Counted from the stretch's first letter, positions 8,810 through 17,103 are shown. The stretch: 36,890 bases of DNA from Candidatus Poribacteria bacterium (GCA_026702755.1 JAPPBX010000019.1:1-36890); one strand, 5' to 3'. Program-made: numbers and translations. Notes: a model not told the origin generated them from the letters alone.

Positions 8810-8898
8810 TATAACTATCCTTTATGTTTAGGAAATGTAGTGATCGCCGCCCCAACAGACAAAACGTAAAAAGCCGAATGATTCTGTAGGAGCGATCT

Positions 8899-9849
8899 CT
8901 ATAGGAAACCTTCAATATCAGCAGGCGTAGGGAGTGCTGGAATTACACCAACCTTCTGCGTTGCCAATGCGCCTGCGGCATTCGCATATCGCATGATAGG
9001 ATCCAGTTGATCTTTTTCAAGCGCGGTAAGATCCATATACTGCCTTAATTGTGTGAGCATGGCAGCGACGAAGGCATCTCCCGCCCCCAATGTATCCACC
9101 ACGTTAACGATGAATCCATCAACAAAACCTTCAGCAAAACCGTTTGTATAATAACATCCACGCTCCCCTAATGTAACAACGAGCAATTTCACACCGAGTC
9201 CAAGGATGCGTTTAATGCCTTGTTCCAAATCTGCATCACCTGTAACAAATTCCCATTCCTCTTCTGAAATTTTGACGACATCCGCGTAGGGCATCGCCTG
9301 CCAGATCCAACGTTTAGCATCGGTGGCATTGTCCCAAAGCATCAAGCGTAGATTTGGGTCGTAGGAGAGGCGGGCACCGCCTGCTCTTGCTGACTGGATC
9401 GCGTGGAGTGTCGCTTCCCGACTCGGCAGATGGCTGAGACTAACAGAACCGTAGTGGAATAGTTCTGCTGATTGAACATAGTCAATGTTAATTTCGTTAG
9501 GAGAGAGTTGGATGTCGGCACCCGGGTGTCGATAGAAGGTGATGTCTTTCATGCCGTCGGAGCGTGTGGCGACGAACGCTAAGGTCGTCCGAGACCCTTC
9601 GCCTGAAATGAGGTAATCGGTATTAACACTGTTCTGTTGAAGCGTCTCGCGCAGGAAATCGCCGAACGCATCCGCGCCCACTTTACCAATAAATCCGGCA
9701 TCCACACCGAGCTTGGCTAAGCCAACGGCAACATTGGCGGGGGCACCGCCGGGTGCTTTGACAAATCCTGGAGCTTCAGCGAGTGTCACATCAGGCGTTG
9801 TGGAAACAAAGTCTATAAGGAGTTCACCAATACATAAAGCTTTTGGCAT
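8899..9849 (-). CDS. PfkB-family carbohydrate kinase (fructokinase-like)
   Basis: A 316-residue sugar kinase. Starting at the ATG at 9849, the protein begins MPKALCIGELLIDF. An AAGGAG at 9859-9864 lies nine bases upstream, so the upstream TTG at 9867 is unlikely. Signature 1 is GGAPANVAVGLAKLG (34-48). Signature 2 is DTLGAGDAFVAAM with GAGD at 255-258, containing the catalytic Asp. The motif set and length match fructokinases and 2-keto-3-deoxygluconate kinases. The gap to the upstream Gfo/Idh gene is 14 bases, and AAGGAG partly overlaps that gene's stop, so the two are coupled. It would phosphorylate the product of the neighbouring dehydrogenase pathway. Confidence 0.92.
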   Translation of the reverse strand: MPKALCIGELLIDFVSTTPDVTLAEAPGFVKAPGGAPANVAVGLAKLGVDAGFIGKVGADAFGDFLRETLQQNSVNTDYLISGEGSRTTLAFVATRSDGMKDITFYRHPGADIQLSPNEINIDYVQSAELFHYGSVSLSHLPSREATLHAIQSARAGGARLSYDPNLRLMLWDNATDAKRWIWQAMPYADVVKISEEEWEFVTGDADLEQGIKRILGLGVKLLVVTLGERGCYYTNGFAEGFVDGFIVNVVDTLGAGDAFVAAMLTQLRQYMDLTALEKDQLDPIMRYANAAGALATQKVGVIPALPTPADIEGFL

Positions 9850-9863
9850 AGAGGATTGCTCCT

Positions 9864-10946
9864 TCAAAACGTTGTACGCAAGTCTTGTGCTTGTCCTGTC
9901 TCTGCGGATCGGTACCCTGCATCAAAAATTTCTATGACGTGCCGCGCATGCTCCGCCGTGACAATTGTCGGTTTATCCTCGCGGATCCAATCCACAAGCT
10001 GCATAATATCCTCATAGACGTGTGATTCCTGAATATTACGATGCGGTCCCACGACGTGCGGTAACTCCCTTTTCGGTGCGTCAATCGGTTCTCCGTTAAG
10101 GGTGCTGCCTTCGATTGCGCCAGCCGTCCCGTGAATTGCCAATCCACCCTTGATCCCATGTCCTGCCGCGGCACCATAGATAAAACCGAAGAAGGCATCG
10201 CCGAAGTCAAGGAGAATAAAGGTGTTATCGTCCATATCACAAGGGAGCATCTCGCCTCGGAATTCACGTTCCTTGACGCGAACACCAGAGAACGCTGTTA
10301 CACGCTTCACGGGTCCAAGAATACCGGTCATTGTGTGCAGACCGTAGACGGTCATATCATAGAGCGGACCACCGCCCGGTTTGCGGAAGTACCATGCAGG
10401 GTTGATATTCGAGAGTAGATCGTCGCCGTGCCGAACCGATTCGTTTTCGTGATACCGTCCGAAAGCGGAACCCGTCGCTGCCCATGTCAACGTTCCGATG
10501 GCACCTTCATTGATGAGCCTGCGGATCTCTTGATGAATCGGGCGGAGCATCTGTCCGGGAGAAGCCACTAACTTCACGCCTTTACGTGCCGCCGATTCAA
10601 TAAGGTCGTCCGCCTCATCAACGGTGGTTGTCATCGTCTTGTTGAAATGGGCGTGTAAACCGTGCTCAATCGCAAGTTTTCCTTGTTCATAATGCAAGCC
10701 GATGGGTGATGCGATGCTAACAGCGTCTACATGTCCGTCCGCCAAGAGTTCGTCGTAGGTCTGATATGCATACGGAACGTTGAATTTTTCAGATGCCGCT
10801 TGTGCCCTACCGGGGACCGGGTCACAGACAGCGGTTACCTCTAATCTATCTTGGACATCATCTTGGGTGAGATGCGGAAGGATGCCACGCACTGAGATAC
10901 TTCCTACACCGATGACACCGATGCGTACTCTGTCATTGGTTGCCAT
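9864..10946 (-). CDS. Gfo/Idh/MocA-family oxidoreductase
   Basis: A 360-residue NAD(P)-dependent sugar or cyclitol dehydrogenase. The nucleotide-binding loop GVGSIS is at 13-18. The usual EKP motif is replaced by FNKTM, but the catalytic Lys is kept (Lys103). The second-domain motif GGGPLYDMTVYGLH holds Asp197 and His204, the expected substrate-binding pair. GGAGGA upstream gives a strong Shine-Dalgarno for the ATG at 10946. It is probably co-transcribed with the epimerase gene before it and the kinase after it. Substrate specificity in this family cannot be read from sequence alone. Confidence 0.92.
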   Translation of the reverse strand: MATNDRVRIGVIGVGSISVRGILPHLTQDDVQDRLEVTAVCDPVPGRAQAASEKFNVPYAYQTYDELLADGHVDAVSIASPIGLHYEQGKLAIEHGLHAHFNKTMTTTVDEADDLIESAARKGVKLVASPGQMLRPIHQEIRRLINEGAIGTLTWAATGSAFGRYHENESVRHGDDLLSNINPAWYFRKPGGGPLYDMTVYGLHTMTGILGPVKRVTAFSGVRVKEREFRGEMLPCDMDDNTFILLDFGDAFFGFIYGAAAGHGIKGGLAIHGTAGAIEGSTLNGEPIDAPKRELPHVVGPHRNIQESHVYEDIMQLVDWIREDKPTIVTAEHARHVIEIFDAGYRSAETGQAQDLRTTF

Positions 10947-10962
10947 GATATTTCCTCCAATA

Positions 10963-10989
10963 GTAGGGGCGAGGTAACCTCTCCCCTAC
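10963..10989. repeat. Palindromic hairpin (GTAGGGG/CCCCTAC)
   Basis: GTAGGGG (10963-10969) pairs with CCCCTAC (10983-10989), and an inner GAGG pairs with CCTC around TAA. The 11 paired positions are interrupted by one C/T mismatch. There is no T-run on either side. It sits between the epimerase stop and the dehydrogenase Shine-Dalgarno, so it looks like a dispersed palindromic repeat or a processing site rather than a terminator. Confidence 0.7.
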
Positions 10990-10991
10990 GA

Positions 10992-11873
10992 TTACCGCCA
11001 CGATGTTTCGTGTTGCCACCCGACAGCGTTTTTGAGTTTATCACAATTGATAAATGATTGATGTCCCTGAAGCGTTCTGACTTTTGGAAGGAACTCAGGT
11101 TTAAAACGCTCCACCAATTCTTGAGAAGGCTCTAATGCGGACGTATCATCTGCGTTGAGAAAATAGACATCGTGCGGTGGTAGCGTGTCTCCCTTTTCCA
11201 TGATTAAGCGATGCGCGCTCGCGACATCTTCACTACCTACCCAACACCAGAGCCACGGTGTCCAAGCGGTTGTCGCTTTGGCATTCTCTGCCATCTGTTT
11301 TCGTCGTTCTTCCGGACTGATACCGGCGGGACGTGTAATGTATGTTCGGATGCCGTACGCACGGGTATAACTCGCTAACAGGTCCTCGCCACAGCGTTTA
11401 GAAAAACTATAGGAATCTTCAGGGTAACAAGGGTGCTCTTCATCTATCGGCAGATAGTCTATCGGAATATGGGTTTTGCTGATCCGAAAGCCGTGTCCCA
11501 ATGCGCAATTACTACCGGACATTACGACTGTTTGGACATCTGCTTCAATCGCGGCTTGCATGAGGTAGTAGGTGCCGAGCATATTCGTTTTGAAGGTCGC
11601 ATCGAACGGGATGCCTCTCTCTTCAGCACCTGCACGTAAGTCTGGATGATCGACGGGCCCCGGTTGTGCCCCGAGGTGCTGGATTGCGTCCACGTCTTCA
11701 ACGGCGCGCTGGCAGTCCTCAAAGCTGTTCAGGTCGCCCTGAATAAAAGGTAAGCGTGAGAATTCATCAGGCGGTGTTCTGCGTGACATTAGCACGAGTG
11801 AGTGTTCTGCTGCTAATTCTCGGATTACAAATTCGCCGAGTCTACCGCTCGCGCCGGTTATCAATACTTTCAT
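10992..11873 (-). CDS. NAD-dependent epimerase/dehydratase (extended SDR)
   Basis: A 293-residue extended short-chain dehydrogenase. The cofactor loop GASGRLG is at 7-13. Catalytic Tyr155 and Lys159 are in SYSFSKRCGE, with Ser119/Ser121 (VVMSGSN) as the third catalytic residue. Asp47 in QGDLNS contacts the adenine. The shape fits sugar-nucleotide epimerases or uronate dehydrogenases, and the small size plus the sugar-catabolic neighbours slightly favours a uronate dehydrogenase-like role (inference). It is the first gene of a minus-strand unit reading into the Gfo/Idh and kinase genes, behind a strong promoter at 11959-11986. The Shine-Dalgarno is a modest AAAGG. Confidence 0.9.
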   Translation of the reverse strand: MKVLITGASGRLGEFVIRELAAEHSLVLMSRRTPPDEFSRLPFIQGDLNSFEDCQRAVEDVDAIQHLGAQPGPVDHPDLRAGAEERGIPFDATFKTNMLGTYYLMQAAIEADVQTVVMSGSNCALGHGFRISKTHIPIDYLPIDEEHPCYPEDSYSFSKRCGEDLLASYTRAYGIRTYITRPAGISPEERRKQMAENAKATTAWTPWLWCWVGSEDVASAHRLIMEKGDTLPPHDVYFLNADDTSALEPSQELVERFKPEFLPKVRTLQGHQSFINCDKLKNAVGWQHETSWR

Positions 11874-11895
11874 ATAGAGCCTTTCATTAATTGAG

Positions 11896-11924
11896 TTGAC
11901 AGGTCCCGGAATGTTCTTTATTAT
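11896..11924 (+). promoter_or_regulatory. Sigma70-like promoter for the hydrolase gene
   Basis: TTGACA at 11896-11901, a 17 bp spacer and TATTAT at 11919-11924. Transcription would start near 11931 and give a leader of about 84 bases to the ATG at 12015. The path runs through the opposing minus-strand promoter. Confidence 0.6.
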
Positions 11925-11958
11925 ATCTTATAGATTATCTGGAAGTTTATTCGCCAAC

Positions 11959-11986
11959 ATTATAGCAGTGCTAAGAATTTTGTCAA
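11959..11986 (-). promoter_or_regulatory. Strong sigma70-like promoter for the epimerase operon
   Basis: Reading the minus strand, TTGACA (11986-11981), a 16 bp spacer and a perfect TATAAT (11964-11959). The predicted start is near 11952, and the transcript runs through the plus-strand promoter at 11896-11924 before reaching the epimerase ATG at 11873. Confidence 0.7.
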
Positions 11987-12014
11987 GTGACGCAATCTAT
12001 GGAGGACAACTGTA

Positions 12015-13049
12015 ATGTACAACGCTGACACACATTTCAAAAACTTATATGATACTGTCCCGCGGAAATACGAATTCCGAGAAACCACACGGGAAGGGCT
12101 GTTAGCATGGCAAGCCAATTTTCGTCCAGAGTTACGAGAAATCCTCGGCTTGGATAACATGGAATCCGATCTGGAAGGATACGTCCCGAAAGCGGAACAA
12201 CTCGAAGTCTTGGATATGGATAGCCACTTCCGCGAAAGTTGGTATCTGTGGGTAGAGCCGACGGTGCCGTTGCCGTTTTATCTGCTTCGTCCGAAAACAG
12301 TCGAAGGCAAAGTGCCGCTAATCCTCGCACCGCACGGGCATAACCATCCGCATATTTATGCTGGTATTGCACATACGGAAACAGAGGAAGAACACATGCT
12401 GGAAGGTGAGCGCGACATCGCACGGCAGGCAGCCGTAGAGGAAGGCTACATCGCTATTGCACCGACAACGCGGGCATTCGGTGAAACGCGCACTGACGCG
12501 GATAAACAGTCGAACAATACGCACTCCTGCCGACATCAGTTGGTTCATAGTATACTCGTCGGGCGGACCCCGATCGGTGAGCGGGTGTGGGACATGTCAC
12601 GCCTCATAGATTGGGCGATACAGGACTTACCGATAGATGCCGAACGTATTGCGATTACCGGTAATTCTGGCGGTGGGACGGTTTCGCTTTTTGCTGCAGC
12701 GTGTGAAACGCGCATCGCGGTTGCGGTGCCGAGTTGCTATTTCTGTACGTTTGAAGGGAGCATCGGCATGATCCGACACTGCGAATGCAACTATGTGCCG
12801 GGAGTCATGCGGCTTGGAGAGATGTACGATGTCGCAGGCTTAATCGCACCGCGTCCGTTTTGCGCAATCGCAGGACGAGATGACGGAATTTTCCCGATAG
12901 ATCACGTCGAGCTGGCTTATGAGCGATTGAAAACTATCTACATGGTAGCAGGCGTTGGAGACAGGTGTGAACTTTTTATCGGTGAAGGCGGACACCGTTA
13001 CTATAAAGCGGGCGCATGGCCCTTCGTACGACGATATTTTGGGGCATAA
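12015..13049 (+). CDS. Alpha/beta hydrolase, acetyl-xylan-esterase-like
   Basis: A 344-residue cytoplasmic alpha/beta hydrolase. The nucleophile elbow GNSGGG centres on Ser218. The acid is Asp289 or Asp290 in AGRDDGIFP, and the base is His327 in EGGHRYY. An HGHNHPH segment at 107-113 is near the expected oxyanion loop. The layout resembles the acetyl xylan esterase/AXE1 and dienelactone hydrolase-like families that remove acyl groups from sugars. No signal peptide is seen. GGAGGA at 12001-12006 gives a strong Shine-Dalgarno. Its promoter interleaves with that of the divergent epimerase operon. It ends 10 bases from the convergent sugar transferase gene. Confidence 0.87.
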   Translation: MYNADTHFKNLYDTVPRKYEFRETTREGLLAWQANFRPELREILGLDNMESDLEGYVPKAEQLEVLDMDSHFRESWYLWVEPTVPLPFYLLRPKTVEGKVPLILAPHGHNHPHIYAGIAHTETEEEHMLEGERDIARQAAVEEGYIAIAPTTRAFGETRTDADKQSNNTHSCRHQLVHSILVGRTPIGERVWDMSRLIDWAIQDLPIDAERIAITGNSGGGTVSLFAAACETRIAVAVPSCYFCTFEGSIGMIRHCECNYVPGVMRLGEMYDVAGLIAPRPFCAIAGRDDGIFPIDHVELAYERLKTIYMVAGVGDRCELFIGEGGHRYYKAGAWPFVRRYFGA

Positions 13050-13059
13050 AAAATTAGCG

Positions 13060-14466
13060 TCAGCCTTTTTTGATTGCCCACAACGTTTTCAAGATGATTT
13101 TAATATCCAAGGCGAGCGACCAGTTCTCGATATAGTATCGGTCATAGCTGACCCGATCCTCAAGAGAGGTATTACCACGTAAACCGTTGACTTGTGCCCA
13201 GCCGGTCATACCAGATTTAACGCGCTGCCGAGCGAGGTAGTGTGGGATTGATTCACTGAAAGTATCAATCAATCCGGACATCTCAGGACGGGGTCCAACG
13301 AGACTCATATCACCTTTGAGAACGTTGAAAAACTGAGGTAGTTCGTCCAAACTCCAGCGTCTGAGAAACTTTCCAAGTGAGGTTTGCCGCGAATCATCAC
13401 TTTTTGCCCAGACATGCCCAACGTCTTCTTCAGCATCGGCACGCATGGAACGGAATTTGTAGATGCGGAACGGCTTTCCCGCTCTGCCGATGCGTTCCTG
13501 CCGGAAAATCGCTTTGCCGGGTGAGGTCAGGCGGATGACAACCCCAATTGTTAGCATGAGCGGACTTAAAACGAGCAATGCGAACCCGCTAAAAACGATG
13601 TCTATAAGACGTTTGACGATACCGCGCACACCTTGCATCGGTGTCTCGCGTAATTGTAGCACAGGTATGCCATCAAAAAAGGTTATGGTCTCCCTACCGT
13701 CCCTGATAAATTCGGAGAGTTCGGGCAGTAGGTTGATTTGAACTGGCATGCCTTCGCATGCGTGGAGAATTTGCAATATCGTATCATTCGACACCGTGGG
13801 TGATACGATAAAGAGTGTATCAAGCCGATGCGTCCGTATGAGTTCGAGTATCTCCTGACTTTTTCCAAGATATGGCGCGTCCGAATCATCAGCATCTACC
13901 GTTGCATTGATTACACCCACAAACTCGTAACCACTGTTCGTCTGAGCGTTTAAAACATCAATAAACCTTTCGACGCGGGTATCATAGTTTCCGATGACTG
14001 CCAGTCGATTTACACCGACACCTTGGGCATGGATCGCCTGTCGGAAACGGTAAAGGACGAGTCGTCCGAGAAACAACCAGACGAGGCTGAAACCGGTAGC
14101 GAGGAGCATCACCCAGCGCGAGTAGGCATCGTGATGATAGATAAAAAAGAGCGCAGCTAACGTGGCAATGAGTGCGATGATGGCGGCTTTGCAGAGTGCC
14201 CAGAACGCTGAAAGTGTCGCGTTACTCTCCGGACGATAAAGCTTTAAAGCCTTCAATGTCATTAACCAGACAATCACCATCAACGGGATGAGGCGGAAAT
14301 AGTCGTCAAGGGGAGGGGTGCCACCTTTGTGAAACGCGAGGACTTCAGGTGTCCACCCTGATTCAAATCGGAGCCAATACGCTACAACAATTGCGGTGGC
14401 AACGAAGCAGAGATCGAATAAAACTGTGAGCGCGATAAGCAAATGGTCGAGCGTTTTGTTGTTCAT
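13060..14466 (-). CDS. Undecaprenyl-phosphate sugar phosphotransferase (WcaJ-like)
   Basis: An inner-membrane polyprenyl-phosphate hexose-1-phosphate transferase that loads the first sugar on the lipid carrier for exopolysaccharide. From the ATG at 14466 it has 468 residues. There are about four N-terminal transmembrane helices, a CoA-binding-like Rossmann middle domain (AVIGNYDTRVERF), a fifth hydrophobic segment, then the bacterial sugar transferase domain with KFRSM, RRWSLDELPQFFNVLKGDMSLVGPRPE and SGMTGWAQVNGLRG. A TTG at 14520 with GAGG four bases upstream would add 18 residues; the ATG has no clear Shine-Dalgarno, so the start is uncertain. No other capsule genes are nearby. Confidence 0.92.
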   Translation of the reverse strand: MNNKTLDHLLIALTVLFDLCFVATAIVVAYWLRFESGWTPEVLAFHKGGTPPLDDYFRLIPLMVIVWLMTLKALKLYRPESNATLSAFWALCKAAIIALIATLAALFFIYHHDAYSRWVMLLATGFSLVWLFLGRLVLYRFRQAIHAQGVGVNRLAVIGNYDTRVERFIDVLNAQTNSGYEFVGVINATVDADDSDAPYLGKSQEILELIRTHRLDTLFIVSPTVSNDTILQILHACEGMPVQINLLPELSEFIRDGRETITFFDGIPVLQLRETPMQGVRGIVKRLIDIVFSGFALLVLSPLMLTIGVVIRLTSPGKAIFRQERIGRAGKPFRIYKFRSMRADAEEDVGHVWAKSDDSRQTSLGKFLRRWSLDELPQFFNVLKGDMSLVGPRPEMSGLIDTFSESIPHYLARQRVKSGMTGWAQVNGLRGNTSLEDRVSYDRYYIENWSLALDIKIILKTLWAIKKG

Positions 14467-14493
14467 TGCTTGGCGTAAGATATGACTTACAAG

Positions 14494-14511
14494 CCCATAT
14501 TGGAATATGGG
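14494..14511. repeat. 18-base perfect palindrome
   Basis: CCCATATT (14494-14501), GG, AATATGGG (14504-14511). It lies in the leader of the sugar transferase gene if the ATG at 14466 is used, or within codons 4-9 if the TTG at 14520 is used. It could be an operator or a small RNA hairpin. Confidence 0.6.
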
Positions 14512-14613
14512 TGTGTTCAATTTGCCTCTTGTATTACGACTGATTTTGATTGTTAAAGACTGCTCTAAAGTATGAATGAAAACTTTACCAGCGACGCATC
14601 AGCAGCCATGTTA

Positions 14614-14642
14614 AGTATATCAAATCCTCACTGTGCTTTCAA
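14614..14642 (-). promoter_or_regulatory. Extended -10 promoter for the sugar transferase gene
   Basis: On the minus strand: TTGAAA (14642-14637), a 17 bp spacer ending in TGA, and TATACT (14619-14614). The TGA-TATACT arrangement is an extended -10 element and is shared with the moaA promoter at 27789-27817. Confidence 0.6.
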
Positions 14643-14795
14643 ATTAAAAGAGTGAAGAAAACGTCCACTATAAGCATAACTTGGCGGTTAAAGCGGTTGA
14701 AAATTTTGGTGATAAATTGTGCGCAATGTGCTATGCTATCACAATAGATTTCTGTATCGCAAGTTTCGACGGGGCAAAATCGGAGGAGGGACACA

Positions 14796-15884
14796 ATGGC
14801 GAATCAACTCAAAGTCGGAATCGTTGGAGCGCACCGCGGCAGCTCTTACGTAGCACCTTTTAAAGCAATAGCAGAAACCGATCTGACGGCAGTCTGTGAC
14901 ATCAATGAAGAGACGCTTCAAAGTGCTTCAGAACGCTTTGATATCCCACAACAGTTTACAGATTATACAGCAATGCTGGACGCAGTGGATCTTGTTGTGC
15001 TTGCTACACCGGAGAATCTACACGTGCCACAGTCGATCGAAGCGTTAGAAGCCGGAAAACACGTCATCAGCGAAGTAACCGCTGCCGTCAACTTAGAGGA
15101 ATGCTACGACTTAGTTCGGGCGGTTCGGAAGGCATCTGCGAAGTACACAATGGCTGAAAACACGTGTTACTCCAAGCCAAACGTGCTCATCCGCAGCATG
15201 GTGGAGGCGGGCATGTTCGGCGATGTCTATTTTGGAGAGGGTGAGTATCTCCACAACATTAAGTCGCTCCATCACGATGCAGAGGGTAATCCGACATGGC
15301 GCTACTACTGGCAGGTCGGCATTAATCGGTGCAACTACGCGACGCATAGTCTCGGTCCGGTGCTTCAGTGGTTTGGTAGTCGTGTCGCGAGTGTTTGTTG
15401 CCTTGGGACTGGCACTAACACCGATCCCGAACACGCGATGGAAGATACCGTGATGATGCTTTGCAAAACAGATTGTGGTGGGCTTATTAAGATTCGGATT
15501 GATATGCTCTCGAACCGACCGGCGAATTCGTATTTCAGTTTGCAGGGAACAAAAGGGTGTTATGAGGGTTCACGTGGGTTGGGTGCGGCACCGAAACTCT
15601 GGCTGAGTGAATTCGGAGTGACCGAACAGTGGAGACCGCTCTCCCAATTTGAAGACCTTCTGCCTGAACGGTGGAAAAATCCGCCTGCTGAGGCTGAGAA
15701 TGCTGGCGACCTCGGTGAGTATTTCAAGGTCCGGGATTTTGTCGATAGCATCCTCACGGATACAAACCCACCGCTGGATGTCTATACGGCGATGGATTTT
15801 ACGGTGCCGGGTCTGGTTTCGGAGCAATCCATTGCGAACGGTGGCGCACCGATGGAAGTTCCAGACTTCAGGGAAATTGAATAA
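14796..15884 (+). CDS. Gfo/Idh/MocA-family protein lacking the catalytic lysine
   Basis: A 362-residue Gfo/Idh/MocA-fold protein. The N-terminal dinucleotide-binding strand GIVGAHRGSSY (8-18) and the second-strand acidic residue (CDINEE) are present. The family EKP motif reads SEVTAA at 92-97, with Val94 where the catalytic Lys is expected. The C-terminal domain keeps a NYATHSLGPVLQW motif with its His. The first-loop sequence is also unusual (GAHRGS rather than GxGxxG/A). A very strong Shine-Dalgarno (GGAGGAGGG) precedes the ATG. It may be a non-canonical oxidoreductase, a lyase or hydrolase like the NAD-dependent glycosidases, or a binding protein; this is inference. Confidence 0.88.
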   Translation: MANQLKVGIVGAHRGSSYVAPFKAIAETDLTAVCDINEETLQSASERFDIPQQFTDYTAMLDAVDLVVLATPENLHVPQSIEALEAGKHVISEVTAAVNLEECYDLVRAVRKASAKYTMAENTCYSKPNVLIRSMVEAGMFGDVYFGEGEYLHNIKSLHHDAEGNPTWRYYWQVGINRCNYATHSLGPVLQWFGSRVASVCCLGTGTNTDPEHAMEDTVMMLCKTDCGGLIKIRIDMLSNRPANSYFSLQGTKGCYEGSRGLGAAPKLWLSEFGVTEQWRPLSQFEDLLPERWKNPPAEAENAGDLGEYFKVRDFVDSILTDTNPPLDVYTAMDFTVPGLVSEQSIANGGAPMEVPDFREIE

Positions 15885-15910
15885 CAGATTAGATTCAGGA
15901 ACAACCTGCT

Positions 15911-16087
15911 CTATTCTTCTTCTTCTACAGGAGAGAAAACAAGCCCACAGCTACTGCAGCGGTATCCACTTTCTGGCTTCGATTCCACAACAGGGAAAAG
16001 CATTCCGCAACAGATCGGACAAGGCTCGTCAATTTCCATTTCGGCTTGTTCTATTTCACCAGAGCGGTTTTCAAATTCAACGATCAC
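15911..16087 (-). CDS. Small zinc-ribbon protein
   Basis: A 58-residue protein starting at GTG 16087, chosen because AGGAGG at 16094-16099 lies six bases upstream. The TTG at 16117 has no such signal. Two cysteine knuckles, CPICC (Cys23, Cys26, Cys27) and CSSC (Cys44, Cys47), form a zinc ribbon, framed by an acidic N-terminal half and an acidic tail. Its first 11 bases overlap the end of the Uma2 nuclease gene, so the two are translationally coupled. The role is unknown. It could be a nucleic-acid or protein adaptor for the nuclease, or a small house protein that merely shares the transcript. Confidence 0.72.
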   Translation of the reverse strand: MIVEFENRSGEIEQAEMEIDEPCPICCGMLFPVVESKPESGYRCSSCGLVFSPVEEEE

Positions 16088-16673
16088 GGGTGTCCTCCTC
16101 TTGATCAGCAACCGCAACGCGCGTATAGATGTCCCGCAAGGATATCTTGCAGCCGATTGAAATGAGTGACATCACATCTTCGGGAGCGCAAAATTCTGTG
16201 CGCTTCCAGTGTTGATCTTGTCGCCGATAATGTTCAACGCAGAATCTGTACTGTGAGACAAGAATGTAGTCTTGCAGCGACGTAAGTTGCTGATAGTGTT
16301 CAAATTTCTCTCCTCGGTCGTATGCTGCAGTGGAAGGAGAAAGCACCTCTACGATAACAATCGAGTTCAGAAGTGTGTCGTAAACATCATCTTCAAAGCG
16401 GGGTTCACCGCAGGCAACAACGACATCTGGATAGAAGTAGGCTACTGGACTCGGTTGCACGCGCATATCGCTGGAATGGACTTCACAATCTGATCCCACT
16501 AATTGGTTGTAAAGTGTATTGGATATATCGCCTGTGATAAGACTATGGACGCGGCTTGCCCCAGACATTGCAAATATCTGCCCGTTGAGGTACTCACTTT
16601 TGTGCAGTGCCTTTCGTTCTTGAGTAATGTATTCCTCAGGGGTAAAGAGGGTTTGTGCCGGAAGAGATGCCAT
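16077..16673 (-). CDS. Uma2-family (DUF820) PD-(D/E)XK nuclease-like protein
   Basis: A 198-residue Uma2/DUF820 protein starting at ATG 16673 (MASLPAQTLFTPEEY), with AAGG eight bases upstream. An ATG at 16709 would add 12 hydrophobic residues but has no Shine-Dalgarno. Nuclease-fold residues are visible: YPDVVVACGE with Asp83, then IVIVEVLSPST with Glu109, followed by YDRGEKFEHYQ. In this family the classical Lys of the ExK is often displaced to the next helix. The family is expanded in cyanobacteria and similar multicellular or host-associated bacteria, and its biological role is unsettled. It is coupled to the zinc-ribbon gene. Confidence 0.88.
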   Translation of the reverse strand: MASLPAQTLFTPEEYITQERKALHKSEYLNGQIFAMSGASRVHSLITGDISNTLYNQLVGSDCEVHSSDMRVQPSPVAYFYPDVVVACGEPRFEDDVYDTLLNSIVIVEVLSPSTAAYDRGEKFEHYQQLTSLQDYILVSQYRFCVEHYRRQDQHWKRTEFCAPEDVMSLISIGCKISLRDIYTRVAVADQEEDTRDR

Positions 16674-16764
16674 GCGTATTGCCTTGAATAGAAGTAATGT
16701 TAACAACATGATACCGCATTTTTAGGCAAAAGTCAATCTTTTTGTCTATGCTGTTCAGGACGAT

Positions 16765-17100
16765 TTAATATCTCGGTAGGGTTGGATCGATTTCTGCTGC
16801 CCACTGGTCAATCCCGCCGATAAGGTTCTTTGCATCCGTAAGCCCATTTTGTTGCAGATAAGCGACAGCATAGAGACTACGTTGTCCATGATGGCAGTAA
16901 ACAACAATTTCCTGGTCCTGTGGCAGACTATCTATGTGGTTCGGCAGCGTGTTGAGCGGTATCAACCGCGCGCCTTCAAGATGCACAATGTCGTATTCGC
17001 TCTGCTCACGGACATCCAACAATAAGACAGATTCGTTCGCGTCGAGTCTCTGTTTCAATTCTTGTGGTGAGATTTCAGGAAGTGATGGCGTTGTCTGCAT
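16765..17100 (-). CDS. Single-domain rhodanese
   Basis: A 111-residue rhodanese-like sulfurtransferase or persulfide carrier. The CDC25-like N-terminal motif LLLDVREQSEYDIVHLEGA is at 26-44. The active-site loop CHHGQRS has Cys69 as the persulfide-forming residue, followed by the helix LYAVAYLQQNG and the closing GGIDQWAAE. It starts three bases after the DUF971 gene stop, and a GGAGGA sits within the end of that gene. The position at the end of a SUF island suggests it handles sulfane sulfur for cluster assembly. No signal peptide is present, so it is cytoplasmic. Confidence 0.93.
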   Translation of the reverse strand: MQTTPSLPEISPQELKQRLDANESVLLLDVREQSEYDIVHLEGARLIPLNTLPNHIDSLPQDQEIVVYCHHGQRSLYAVAYLQQNGLTDAKNLIGGIDQWAAEIDPTLPRY

Positions 17101-17103
17101 TGT

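Larger units (their letters stand above)
14467..14795. other. Intergenic region between divergent genes
   Basis: About 330 bases without a supported gene. It contains the minus-strand promoter at 14614-14642, the 18-base palindrome at 14494-14511 and, at its right edge, the GGAGGAGGG Shine-Dalgarno of the plus-strand oxidoreductase. A short reading frame from 14681 runs into that gene and is not supported as coding. Confidence 0.6.

Noticed and set aside
10963-10989. Rho-independent terminator between the epimerase and dehydrogenase genes
   Set aside because: No T-run on either strand, and both genes appear to share one transcript.
14681-14863. 60-residue plus-strand frame before the Gfo/Idh gene
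   Set aside because: It overlaps the start of the oxidoreductase in another frame and has no features of its own.
15649-16104. 151-residue plus-strand frame running from the Gfo/Idh gene into the zinc-ribbon region
   Set aside because: It lies in another frame of the oxidoreductase and antisense to the coupled zinc-ribbon gene, whose Shine-Dalgarno and cysteines are clear.
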